A program made the position numbers and the translations under genes. DNA of 64,000 nt, taken from NCBI RefSeq assembly GCF_963678635.1, contig NC_087070.1, positions 22,927,419 to 22,991,418 on the forward strand. The letters are read 5' to 3'. This document shows positions 1 to 10,900 of the stretch, piece by piece (the first letter of the stretch is position 1; each line of letters opens with the position of its first letter). The DNA is from Symsagittifera roscoffensis (Eukaryota; Xenacoelomorpha; Acoela; Convolutidae). A model generated the notes under the pieces. That model was given only the letters and a program-made list of their open reading frames with translations, was not told where the DNA came from and searched no databases.

Positions 1-2290
1 TTGCTGCTTCGGATGAAAAAATTGCTCCTTTTTGAACTGATAACTATCAAAAAATGTTGTAAAAGCACCCTCAGCGAGCCCAATTTGCAACTCTGAGTCC
101 AAAAAATTTAGATAGTTTTTTCGTAATTGAATTTGACCTGTACAAAGCATAATTTCCTTTCCGAACGGGCCAGCATCAGATCCTGATAAAGTAGTTCCTC
201 AAATTTTTAAAGATCTTGTTAGTAAGTCGAATGGCAGTGCAGGACTTAATTTTTTGAAATCGCTTACTAAGCTGAAACACCTCATTGGAGATGGTAAAAT
301 ACCCGAACCCCTACGACCTTTCTTTTTTGGCGCAAAGCTTATCGCCCTCATAAAGATAGACCGTGAGTTGAGACCGATTGCGATAGGCAACACGCTGAGA
401 CGTATAAATGAGAAGCAGAAATAGCTGCACACTTGTTTCGAAACCTAATTGAACACGACAGCTAAAAAGCATTGTTCTTTTTCAAAAAGCATTGTTCAAA
501 AAGCATTGTTATTTCAAAACTAGATTTTAAGAATGCCTTTAACTCCCTAAATAGAAGAACAATGCTGAATCATGCTGAATTGCCCCGAATGGTATAACTA
601 CACCCATTGCAGGTATGGTAAACCTAGTTACTTTTTTTACGGAAGCTCTGTCATAATGTCAGAAGACGGAACTCAGCAAGCTGATCCTGAAGCCCCACCA
701 ATTTTTGCGGAAACAATTCAGACACTAGTCAAACAGTTGGAGTCGAAAATTAACATCTGGTATTTAGATGATGGAAATTAAGCTGACGACTATCAAGTAG
801 TACTCCAGGACCTTAAAAACATTCTGAAAACCGAACAAATTTACGGCCTCAGCTTGAACACTGAGAAGTGCGAACTTTGTTTTTTTTTGAGACCGACTAG
901 AGTACACAGTATAATTCAATTTTAACACAATTTCGAAAAATATGCCCCAAAATGAAAATAAAAAACAAAAAAAGAACTCCTCATTTAAGGAAATCCAATC
1001 GGAGAATTTTGCCGAAAAAATTTGCTCGACGAAAAATTTGAGGAGCTTGAAAAAAAATCTCGGATGTCACTAACAAACTAGACGCCCATTTTGGTTTTTA
1101 CCTCCTGATAAATTGCTTAAGTATGCCAAAACTCTTTGGAACGCTACGAAACATTTCTAAGAATTTTGTTATGCAACGTCACTAATGTGAAAAAGGATGA
1201 TAACCAGTTTTCACAAGCAGTTCTCCCGGCAGCCAAAGGTGGCTACTGCATTTCTTCCGCTCGTCTACTCGCTTTACCCGCTTTCTCAGCCTCAGCAGTA
1301 GGATCAAAAATGTCTTGGAGGAACTTTTTGGCTTGGAGCATGTGGATGGAACCTATGATGATGCGCTTACGCGGTGGTTTGAACTGGAAAAATTGAAATG
1401 GCTCCTGAAAACGAAACCCAAAAACATGGACAGATATAAATTTTGACAGCGAAATAGCAGACTTGATTTTACGACTCGAAAAAGATTCAACGCGTCCTAA
1501 GACAGATTTGGCTCCCAATGGTTGAACGTCATCTTGTGCAAAAATATAAGGTTAAAACTGTCGAACGAACAAATCAGAATTTCAATAGGACTTCTATTAG
1601 GATCAAAAATATGCAAACGGCATAAATGCGTGTGCGGAAAAGACGTTACCGAAGATGGTTGGTATAGTCTTTCTTGCCCCAAAAGTGCATGGAAATTCTC
1701 TAGGCATTTGAAATTGAATGCCCTTACAAAGCAGAGTTTATCTTCTACTCACATTCCGTCTGTTTTAGAACCACGACACCTCTACAGGACCGATCAGAAG
1801 CGACCAGACGGTTTGACGCTCGTTCCATGGGCTGTCGGTAAGCAGCTCTTGTGGGATGTAACTGTAGTAGGGTCCTTAGCTCCTTGTAGGATTATTGCCG
1901 GGTCTGTTTGTAACGCTGGTACGGCTGCCGCTGAAGAGGAATAGCGAAAAAATGACAAGTATAAATATCTAGTAGATGATGGTCATATTTTTCAACCGCT
2001 AGCTTTTGAGATTCAGGCTATGGCCGGCCTCAGCACTGAAATTTTTTTAAGCAAGCTTTGTAAGAACCTAAGTATATGCCGTGAGGGACCCAGAGTAGGC
2101 TGCTTTTTAAAACAGAGAATATACCTGCCAATACAGATTGCGAACGCCCCTTGCGTACTCGGAACAAAGAATGGCGAAATAATTTTCCACTACATGCTTA
2201 TTTGTAACACTTGTATATGATAATATCCCATGTCGAGTTGCGTGTTCTTACTGAAGAAACGTAAACCGTATCGATTTTAATTGTAAGGAC
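1..2290 (+). pseudogene. Decayed non-LTR reverse transcriptase with restriction-like endonuclease (copy A)
   Basis: Remnant of a retrotransposon protein, entered mid-protein by the window edge. Frame-shifted pieces show, in order, an RT segment with a GTQQADP motif and a YLDDG catalytic box (about 761-775), a thumb region, and at 1522-1944 a C-terminal domain. That domain has a C-x-C...C zinc-knuckle-like cluster (about 1612-1677), a conserved LEP, and RPDG followed 15 residues later by WDVTVV. PD-x15-D after a cysteine cluster is the layout of the restriction-like endonuclease of R2/CRE/NeSL-type elements; this assignment is inference. The histidine expected in GWxxLSC is a tyrosine here. 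Many stops and frameshifts make it inactive. The last piece, 2020-2220, ends with VLGTKN. It is a paralogue of 4324-7669. Confidence 0.75.
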
Positions 2291-2506
2291 ACCAACACTT
2301 GTCATCTGCTTTGATCATTATCACTTCCATATCTAGAACATTCCACGAATTTTGACAGGAATACGTGATAAAAAAACTCTGTAACCTCGGTTCCTATGAC
2401 ACTTTTGAGTTTCTCATTACCCTAAAAAGAGGACAAAAACAAAAGAAAAAATAGAAGAAAAAAAAAGAAAAAAAAAGAAGAAAAGGTTGGATTGTTTTTT
2501 TTTCAG

Positions 2507-3171
2507 ATTCAATGGCTTGAGCAATGAAGAAGCCGAGTGAATCAAAGCAGTTCAAACACCTGGCAAAGTAAAAAGGTGTCCTCTATAATTTCGTTTTTGA
2601 CATTTTTATATTGAGTTTGAATGTTTTTCTCAGTTTCTCTGGAAATTGTATAATTAACAGCGCCCTGCACAGCCTTAAATTGTTAGTATTTTCATTTTAG
2701 ATCGGAAACGCAGCATCGAAGATAGATCAAAAAACCATTGGTTATTTTTAAAGTATTTGGGCAACCAACATCAATCATTGGCAATGGACTGAGTAACCAT
2801 ATTCAAACCCTTCTGTGAGATCCTTTCTTACTAACGGTTGCGTTTGCATAATTTAACTTACCATAAATTTCATCTTTTTCATTCTCAGGTCATCTTCGCT
2901 GCCTGAAAATGCGTTGGACAATGTGTCGGCTGTTATGGCTTCTGCCAGAACTCACATGCAGGTTCCACAGTTTTCCGAGGGTCCAGAAAATTTGTCGCCA
3001 TTGAATGGGCATATTAGAGTCGGTAGTAACTATAGTAGTGGCGGCGCGAGCTGTTAAAGCAACAGGAAGAATTCAATCAAAGGAAGCCATGAAGTGAAGC
3101 ATTCATGGGATTCAGCAAATGGAATTGAGAGTGCAGCCAAGTTAGAATGCGCTGAAAACTCGACGTTTGAG
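2507..3171 (+). pseudogene. Broken duplicate of GRAM-domain gene exons 1-3
   Basis: Copy A of the exons used by the gene starting at 7915. Exon 1 is 2507-2567 with ATG at 2524 (MKKPSESKQF...), exon 2 is 2701-2721, exon 3 is 2889-3171. Two lesions are visible against the intact copy: the exon-2 donor reads AT instead of GT at 2722-2723, and exon 3 carries an in-frame TAA at 3055-3057 where the intact copy has TCA. The reading frame is otherwise kept over 94 codons. It could still be transcribed, but it cannot give the full N-terminus. The rest of the gene has no second copy in the window. Confidence 0.75.
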
Positions 3172-3547
3172 GTTTGTCTTTTATGCTCAACACGGTACAA
3201 AATTTCTTCAGGGTACAATAAATTGCATCCAAGAAGATTTTTCATGCAATTTTTTTACACATTGGAACGATGGTGATATTTATACGTTTTGGTACGTGAC
3301 ATCAAGCCAACGATACTTTGTGTTAGTGTCTGTGAAGTCTGTGTTAGTGATCATAAATGAGGCTAGTGATACAAATGCGTTGAGATTGGTAACATTTAGC
3401 GGAATCGCGTCTCTATTTTATTTGCAAGGGATTTCGATCAAAGCATATATTGTCATCGAAGACCTGAGAGTAGTATTAGAAGTTGAGGCTTTTAGGAAAA
3501 TTGTTCCCAAGAGTTTGCGAGTCTTATTAAGATCGTTACGGTGGAAA

Positions 3548-3860
3548 ACGAACCTTCTTTTTGTTTCTAACCCTACTTGCAAATAAAATCTTTCATTAAA
3601 AGTATTCACTTCTGTGCCTTTCTTCTATAATCACCATAAGTAGCCTTGGAAATTTCGTTGCATCTGTTCTCGGCTTTATTTGTGGGCAGTCTTTGTGCTG
3701 TTATAAGCGTCAGTGACTGAATGGTTAGTGCGTGAGTCCTAGATGTTGCCGATTTTTACTAATTCGAGGCTTATTTGTATTCTTCTTATTTCAAAAAATA
3801 TAGCAGCATTTTGTCGTGTTCTCCCTGGTTTTTGCAAATTAGTTGACAAACAAACGCAGA
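3548..3860 (+). repeat. tRNA-like dispersed repeat, copy in unit A
   Basis: A short member of the hairpin-ended family. It begins near 'cgaaccttctttttgtttct', has a tRNA-like A-box region 'gtgactgaatggttagtgcg' at about 3714, then 'ttactaattcgaggcttatt' and a degenerate 3' end ('cgtgttctccctggtttttg'). It is the orthologous position of the copy at 8950, so it was inserted before the segmental duplication. The B-box is poorly kept. Confidence 0.6.
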
Positions 3861-4323
3861 TGAGTAGGCATAACAATTTTTTATCACGTTAATGTGTGTA
3901 CTTTTTGTAGTGCTTGATGACAATGTTGTATAATATTTTTGTTTATGAAAAATTTTCATCGGTTTTTTAGGTCTGTTATTGTTGACTACATGTTCGCCTT
4001 TACTGTGTTGGCTAGTTTGCTCAACACAGGTATGAACTTCGATGGAAAGGTCATATTTGGTAGAAACCAAGGTTAATACGATAATTATATGTAAGCAAAA
4101 CCTTCACGTTTCAAGTCGAACAGGTTGAGAAAAGCATCCAAGTTTCCTATGTCTCAAAGGAAATTGAATGCATCCTGCAAAGTTTTCTCTTGTTAACACA
4201 TGTAGTTTGCGGTTATTTTACTGTGTTGATTTTTTTAATTCGATTTTATAATTTAAATTAATGTAATTGTCTTTTATTTTGTTTTCGTTTGCTGATTTAT
4301 AAAACTCCCATTAACCGCTTGTC
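3861..4323. other. Duplication junction and AT-rich spacer
   Basis: Continuation of unit A to about 4230, matching 9280-9648, followed by AT-rich sequence with no recognisable gene. The retrotransposon reading frame of unit B starts immediately after, at 4324. Confidence 0.5.
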
Positions 4324-7300
4324 ATGGGTAAGTTCAGTCCCCTAAAGTCCAGTCAAAACCCTTTTCTTTTACCTTTATGCTGCGTCAAAATGAGGAAAAA
4401 CAACAAAGAATGGACAAGCAAAAATTGCTTAAAACCTTCAGGAGTGATAGATTGGATTGGATATGAGTGTTGTTCTAGTTGGTATCATATCTGTTGTGTA
4501 AATACTTTTCATAGCGACTCTAAGAAAATCCAATGGATTCAGTGTCCTTTATGCGTTGATGTACAATCTGTTAACAAAACAACAATAGGTAATGATTTAG
4601 TGCTAGACAATTGTTTTAATACAGTCATCTCAAGTATCGGAGTTCTCAAGAGAGTACCAAAAGATTCTCCTGTTCCCTTGGCGGAAAGTCTGTCGGACAA
4701 AATAAAAGACATCTTCTGCAATGTAGAAGATGTTACAAAATGGCTTATTTTTTAAATGTCATTCTTGTTTTTTTTGGAGCAACCCAAAAGAAGTGGACGC
4801 AAATAGACCACAAGCATGAGCTTTTTGATAAATACAAAAATTCGAGCAAATGACGTGTCACTTCCAAAACCCCATCCACAAGTTTCAAGCCCGCCTCTGA
4901 GTGACCTCGAGCAGAGAAAAAAGCTAATAAGTACTAAGCTCGATGAAGGAAATGTAAAAGGAGGGATAAGGCTTGCTGCTTTGGATGAAAAAACTGCTCC
5001 TTTTGAACTGATAACTATCAAAAATGTTGTCTAAGCACCCTCATCGAGCCAAACTTGCAGCTCCAAATCCAAAAACTTAAGATAGTTTTTTCGTAACCGA
5101 CTAGTCAAACAGTTGGAGTCGAAAATTATCATCTGGTATTTAGATGCTGGAAATTAAGCTGACGACTATAAGGTAGTACTCCAGGAACTTAAAAACATTC
5201 TGAAACCCGAACAAATTTACGGCCTCAGCTTGAACACTGAGAAGTGCGAACTTTGTTTTTTTTTGGGACCGACTAGAGTACACAGTATAATTCAATTTTA
5301 ACACAATTTCGAAAAATATGCCCCAAAATAAAAATAAAAACAAAAGAAGAACTCCTCATTTTAGGATCTCCAATCGGCGAATTTTGCCGAAAAAAATTGC
5401 TCGACGAAAAAATTGAGGAGCTTGAAAAAATCTCGGATGTCACTGACAAACTAGACGCCAATTTTGGTTTTTACGACCTGAAAAATTGCTTTAGCACGCC
5501 AAAACTCTTTGGAACGCTACGATAGTTTTCTAAAAATTTCGTTATGCAACGTCACTAATGTGAAAAGGGATGATAACCAGTTTTCACAAGCAGTTCTCCC
5601 GATAGCCAAAGGTGGCTACGGCGTTTCTTCCGCTCGTCTACTCGCTTTACCCGCTTTCATAGCCTCAGCAGTAGGAGCAGGTCTCAGCAGAATTCGACCT
5701 GTACAAAGCATAATGTCCTTCCCGAACGGATCAGCAGCAGATCCTGGTAAAGTAGTTCCTCAAATTTTTTAAAGATTTTGTTTGTAAGTCGAATGGCAGT
5801 GCATGAATTATTTTTCTGAAATCGCTTAGTAAGCTGATAAACCTCATTGGAGATGGCAAAATACCCGAACCCCTAAGACCTTTCTTTTTTGGCGCAGAGC
5901 TTATCGCCCTCATAAAGATAGACAGAGGGATGAGACCGATTGCCATAGGCAACACGCTGAGCCGGAATTGTACTCGCTAAATGGAACGCGCTAAATGGAA
6001 GCAAAGCACTCTCCGAGCGACAAAATTTTTTCGGAAATGTACAGGTAGGATGCGGTACCAATTGAGAAGCAGAAATAGCTGCACACTCATTTCGAAACCT
6101 AATTGAACACGACGACAATTCAAAAAGCATTGTTCTTTTAAAACTAGATTTTAAAAATGCCTTTAACTCTCTAAATAGAAATAGAATGCTGAGTCATGTT
6201 TATTCAAATTTACAAATTTACGGCCTCAGCTTGAACACTGAGAAGTGCGAACTTTGTTTTTTTTTGGGACCGACTAGAGTATACAGTATAATTCAATTTT
6301 AACACAATTTTGAAAAATATGCCCCAAAATAAAAATAAAAACAAAAGAAGAACTCCTCTTTTTAGGATATCCAATCGGCAAATTTTGCCGAAAAAAATTG
6401 CTCGACGAAAAAATTGAGGAGCTTGAAAAAATCTCGGATGTCACTGACAAACTAGGCGCCCATTTTGGTTTTTACCAGCTGAAAAATTGCTTTAGCATGC
6501 CAAAACTCTTTGCAACGCTACGACAGTTTTCTAAGAACTTCGTTATGCAACTTCACTGATGTGAAAAGGGATGATAACCAGTTTTCACAAGCAGTTCTCC
6601 CGATAGCCAAAGGTGGCTACGGCGTTTCTTCCGCTCGTCTACTCGCTTTACCCGCTTTCATAGCCTCAGCTGTAGGAGCAAAAATGCCTTGGGCGAATTC
6701 TTCGGCTTGGAGCAGGTGGATGGAACCTATGATGATGCGCTTAAGCGGTGGTTTGAACTTGGGAAAATTGAAATGGCTCCGGAAAACGAAATCCAAAAAA
6801 ATTGGACAGAACCAATTTTTGACAGCGAAATTGCAGACTTGATTTTACGACTCGAACCAACGGACGTAAAAAGATTCAATGCGTTCCAAGTCAGATTTGG
6901 CTCCCAATGGTTGAACGTCATCCCGTGCAAAAATTTAGGGTCGAAACTGTCGAACCAACAAATCAGAATTGCAATAGGACTACTATTAGGCTCAAAAATA
7001 TGCAAACGGCATGAATGCGTATGCGGAAAAGACCTTACCGAAAAGGGTTGGCATGGTCTATCTTGCCTCAAAAGTGCAGGGTGAGTCTCTAGTCATTCGA
7101 TCCTGAATGCCCTTACAGAGCAGAATTTATCTTCTACTCACATTCCGTCTGTTTTAGAACCACGACACCTCTGCATGACCGGGCAGAAGCCACCAGACGG
7201 TTTGACGCTCGTTCCATGGGCTGTTGCTAAGCAGCTCTTGTGGGATGTAACAGTAGTAGACTCCTTAGCTCCTTGTAGGATTAATGCCGGGTGTGTTTGT

Positions 7301-7669
7301 AACCCTGGTACGGCTGCCGCTGAAAAGGAAGAACGAAAAAGTGACAAGTATAAAGATCGAGTAGATGATCGGTATCTTTTTCAACCGCTAGCTTTTGAGT
7401 TTCAGGGCGTGGCCGGCCTCAGCACTGAAATTTTTTTGAGCAAGCTTTGTAAGAACCTAAGGATATGCACTGAAGAACCCAGAGCAGGCAGCTTTTTAAA
7501 ACAACGAATCCCCCTGGCAATACAGATTGCGAACGACGCTTGCGTACTCGGAACAATAAATGACGAAATAATTTTCGACATTTTTTTTATTTGTAACACT
7601 TGTATATTATATTTTCTCTTGTCGAGTTGCGTGTTCTTATTGAAGAAACTTCACCCGTATCGATTTTAA
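4324..7669 (+). pseudogene. PHD-finger / reverse transcriptase / restriction-like endonuclease element (copy B), rearranged
   Basis: Fuller copy of the element at 1-2290. 4324-4755 encodes a cysteine/histidine cluster of PHD type (CCSSWYHICC, then WIQCPLC). 4816-5032 encodes the pre-RT segment (ELITIKN). A jump follows: 5101-5690 repeats the palm/thumb region, 5690-6190 returns to the finger region (FPNGSAADPGK, IPEPLRPFFFGAELIALIK in frame pieces), and 6210-7669 gives thumb and C-terminus. The C-terminal domain (6689-7084 and 7175-7669) keeps C-x-C and GWHGLSC, so the zinc histidine is present, but the endonuclease motif reads PPDG instead of RPDG before WDVTVV. Multiple stops and frameshifts exclude activity. 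It ends about 230 bp upstream of the first exon of the GRAM-domain gene. Confidence 0.75.
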
Positions 7670-7887
7670 TTGTAAGGACACCAACACTTGTCATCTTCTT
7701 TGATCATTATCACTTCCATATCTAGAAAATTTTAAGGATTTTGACAGGAATACGTGATGAAGGGACTCCTGACTGTAACCTCGGTTACTATGATACTTTT
7801 GACTTTCTAAATACCCTAAAAAGAGGACAAAAAATAAAAGAAAAAACAGAAGAAAAAAAGAAAAAAAAGTAGAAAAGGTTGGATTGT

Positions 7888-7897
7888 TTTTTTTCAG
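7888..7897 (+). promoter_or_regulatory. Splice acceptor just upstream of GRAM-domain gene start
   Basis: An uninterrupted T-tract ending in CAG lies 17 nt before the ATG at 7915, with a purine-rich run just upstream (about 7816-7880). A two-codon upstream ORF (ATG GCT TGA) starts at 7902. No coding exon is apparent upstream, so this is either the 3' end of a 5'UTR intron or a trans-splicing site. The same arrangement is seen in the duplicate at 2498-2506. Confidence 0.55.
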
Positions 7898-7914
7898 ATT
7901 CAATGGCTTGAGCA

Positions 7915-10900
7915 ATGAAGAAGCCGAGTGAATCGAAGCAGTTCAAACACCTGGCAAAGTAAGTAGGTGTCCTCTTTTGTTTCATTTTTGACATTTTTAT
8001 ATTGAGTTTGATTGTTTTTCTCAGTTTCTCTGGAAATTGTATAATTAACAGCGCCCTGCGCAGCATTAAATTGTGAGTATTTTCATTTTAGATCGGAAAC
8101 GCAGCATCGAAGGTAGATCAAAAAACCATTGGTTATTTTTAAAGTATTTGAGTAACTAACATCAATCATTGCCAATGGACTGAATAACCATATTCAAACC
8201 CTTCTGTGAGATCCTTTCTTACTAACGGTTGCGTTTGCATAATTTAACTACACCATAAATTTCATCTTTTTCATTCCCAGGTCATCTTCGCTGCCTGAAA
8301 ATGCGTTGGACAATGTGTCGGCTGTTATGGCTTCTGCCAGAATGAACATGCAGGTTCCACAGTGTTCCGAGGTGCCTGAAAATTTGCCGCCATTGAATGG
8401 GCATATTAGAGTCGGCAGTAACTATAGCAGTGGCGGGGAGAGCTGTTCAAGCAACAGGAAGAATTCAATCAAAGGAAGCCATAAAGTGAAGCATTCATGG
8501 GATTCAGCAAATGGAATTGAGAGTGCAGCCGAATTCGAATGCGATGAAAACTCGACGTTTGAGGTTTGTCCGTTATGCTCAACACGGTACAGAATTTCTT
8601 CAGGGTACAATAAATTGCATCCAAGAAGATTTTTCATGCAATTTTTTTTACACATTGGAACGATGGTGATATTTATACGTTTGGGTACGTGACATCACGC
8701 CAACGATACTTTGTATCCTTGTCTCCACTAAAGTTTGTGTTAGTGATCATAAATGAGGCTAGTGATACAAATGCGTTGATATTGGTAACATTTAGCGGAA
8801 TCGCGTCTCTATTTTATTTGCAAGGGTTTTCGCTCGAAGCATCTTTTGTCATCGAAGACCTGAGAGTAGTATTAGTAGTTGAGGATTTTAGGAAGATTTT
8901 CTCCCAAGAGTTTGCGAGTCCCATTACTTATATATTAACAACGTTACGGTGGAAAACGAACCCTCTTTTTGTTTCTAACCTTACTTGCAAATAAAAGCTT
9001 TCGTTAAAAGTGTTCACTTCTGTGCCTTTCTTCTATAATCACCATAAGTAGCATTGGAAATTTCATAGCATCTGTACTCGGCTTTATTTGTGGCCAGAGT
9101 TTGTGCTGAAATAAGCGTCAGTGGCTGAGTGGTTAGTGCGTGAGTCCGAGATGTTGCCGATTTTACTAATTCGAGGCTTATTTGTATTTTTCTTATTTTA
9201 AAAACTAGAGCAGCATTTTGTCGTGTTCTCGCTAGTTTTTGCGAATTTGCTGGCAAAGTAAACGCAGTAAAGTTGGCTTAACGATTTTTTATCAAGTTGA
9301 TGTCTGTACTTTTTGTAGTGCTTGATGACAATGTTGTATAATATTTTTGTTTATGAAAAATTTTCATCGGTTTTGTTAGGTCTGTTATTGTTGACTACGT
9401 GTTCGTCTTTACTGTGTTGGCTTGTTTTCTCATTACAGGTATGAACTTCGATGGAAAGGTCATATTTGGTAGAAATCAAGGGTAATACGATAATTATAAG
9501 TAAGCAAAACCTTCACGTTTCAAGTTGAACAGGTTGAGAAAAGCATCCAAGTTTTCTACGTCTCAAAGGAAATTGAACGCATCCTGCAAAGTTTTCTGTT
9601 GTTAACGCATGTGGTTTGCTGTTATTTTACTGTGTCGATTTGTCAAGGTACAATATCAGTTTGGAAATATTTCAAAGAATCCGTTTGACGGATAAACTGC
9701 ACAGTAAATGCCAGCTACAACAGTCAGCTACGTTTGTTGAATCTGCTATCACGTTTTCCTTAAATGATTGATAAACTTTTGGGCATCGAAATGAAAAATG
9801 AAGCTGAACGTGTCAAATTTATCTTAATGTTAAGTTGAGCGGTATATTATAGTGACCTCATGTCAGTGTTGCTAACAGTGAGAACCAGATAGGTGAAAGT
9901 CTTCTTAAATTCTTTCTGCATGTATCCCAAATCAATTTCATCAATCGAAGAAAAGTAAAAATATAACAGTAGGCCAGGCAATTTCCTTGAAACCGTCCCT
10001 GTACCAAAGTTACTCCCCTTTGACAGCTCTTCACCTTTACTCAACTCCTACGTCAGTAGATTAGATTGAACCATCCCCAATGAACCCTCATTTCTACACC
10101 CCTCACGACACCACCAACCTCTTCAAATGGCTTCAAAAACCGCACCAAACTCACTACACTTTCACTCTCGAGTGCTTCAACGGCCCTCACGACTCCAACC
10201 AGCTCTTCAGTTGTGCCTAAAACACATCACACTTTCTTAAATTTCACTCTGGTCCAATCCAATCGAAGCTTCTGCCTGCCCCAGGTTGGACCAATCCTCA
10301 AGCAAATTAGTTGAGCTCGTTCCTGATGACCAGTGTCGACTCAACACTAGCTCATAGTTCAGGCTTTAGAACCAAAACTGTTCCGCTATCTGTTGCGCAG
10401 ATACGGTATAGACAAGAAAGACACCACCATCATAGCTAGCTATATATATTTGCCTGTTTGACGGCTTGGGCGTTTCACCGAAACATGTGCCGCAACTAGA
10501 GTCACCGGACGTCAGTTGCTGGAATCGGGGTCCTACCTCTACCCAGAGGCACTTGGGTAGGGGCCGCAGTGTGATACTTAGACGAGACGGCATAATAAAC
10601 AGCCGTACCCTGGAATATAACCATAACTGAGACAACAAATTTTTGTATGCAGAGTTACTGAACAATCGCACAAACCGTTCCACAAGCAATGAAATCCCGT
10701 TAAAAGTTAATTCAGTGGGTGCAACGAAATTTAACAAAAAACTGATTGATTCTTCAAAATTAGGGGTTGATAAGCAACTGGCGTCTTTGAAATAGTCAGT
10801 TTTCATTAAAAGACACTGAATAACTACTAAAATTAACCTTGAGGCGAGTATACAATCAGGTACAGGAGCTACAATCATATCGAGACGCAAAACTGGCTAT

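Larger units (their letters stand above)
1..9648. repeat. Tandem segmental duplication, unit about 5.4 kb
   Basis: Two diverged direct copies of the same block. Unit A runs from before the window to about 4230, unit B from about 4231 to 9648. Near their ends the copies are offset by about 5418 bp: homology stops at the sequence 'ttttactgtgt' in both (about 4210 and 9630). Each unit contains an RT element, a purine tract, the first three exons of the GRAM-domain gene and a tRNA-like repeat. Unit B also has an internal rearrangement of about 1 kb (5101-6200). Unit A matches unit B closely in the intron and exon parts, with scattered substitutions and small indels, so the duplication is older than the 757-bp one at 10561. 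Confidence 0.85.

Noticed and set aside
8564-8692. Read-through coding extension of GRAM exon 3 (FEVCPLCSTRYRISS...)
   Set aside because: The GT donor after GAG at 8563 joins in phase 0 to the GRAM-domain exon, and the extension has no family resemblance. It does stay open in the duplicate too, so I hold this with moderate certainty.
10366-10890. 174-codon minus-strand ORF as a host gene
   Set aside because: No domain, no splice-compatible context, and most of it is duplicated at 11323-11667 as part of a DNA duplication inside an intron. Better explained as chance ORF in repeat DNA.
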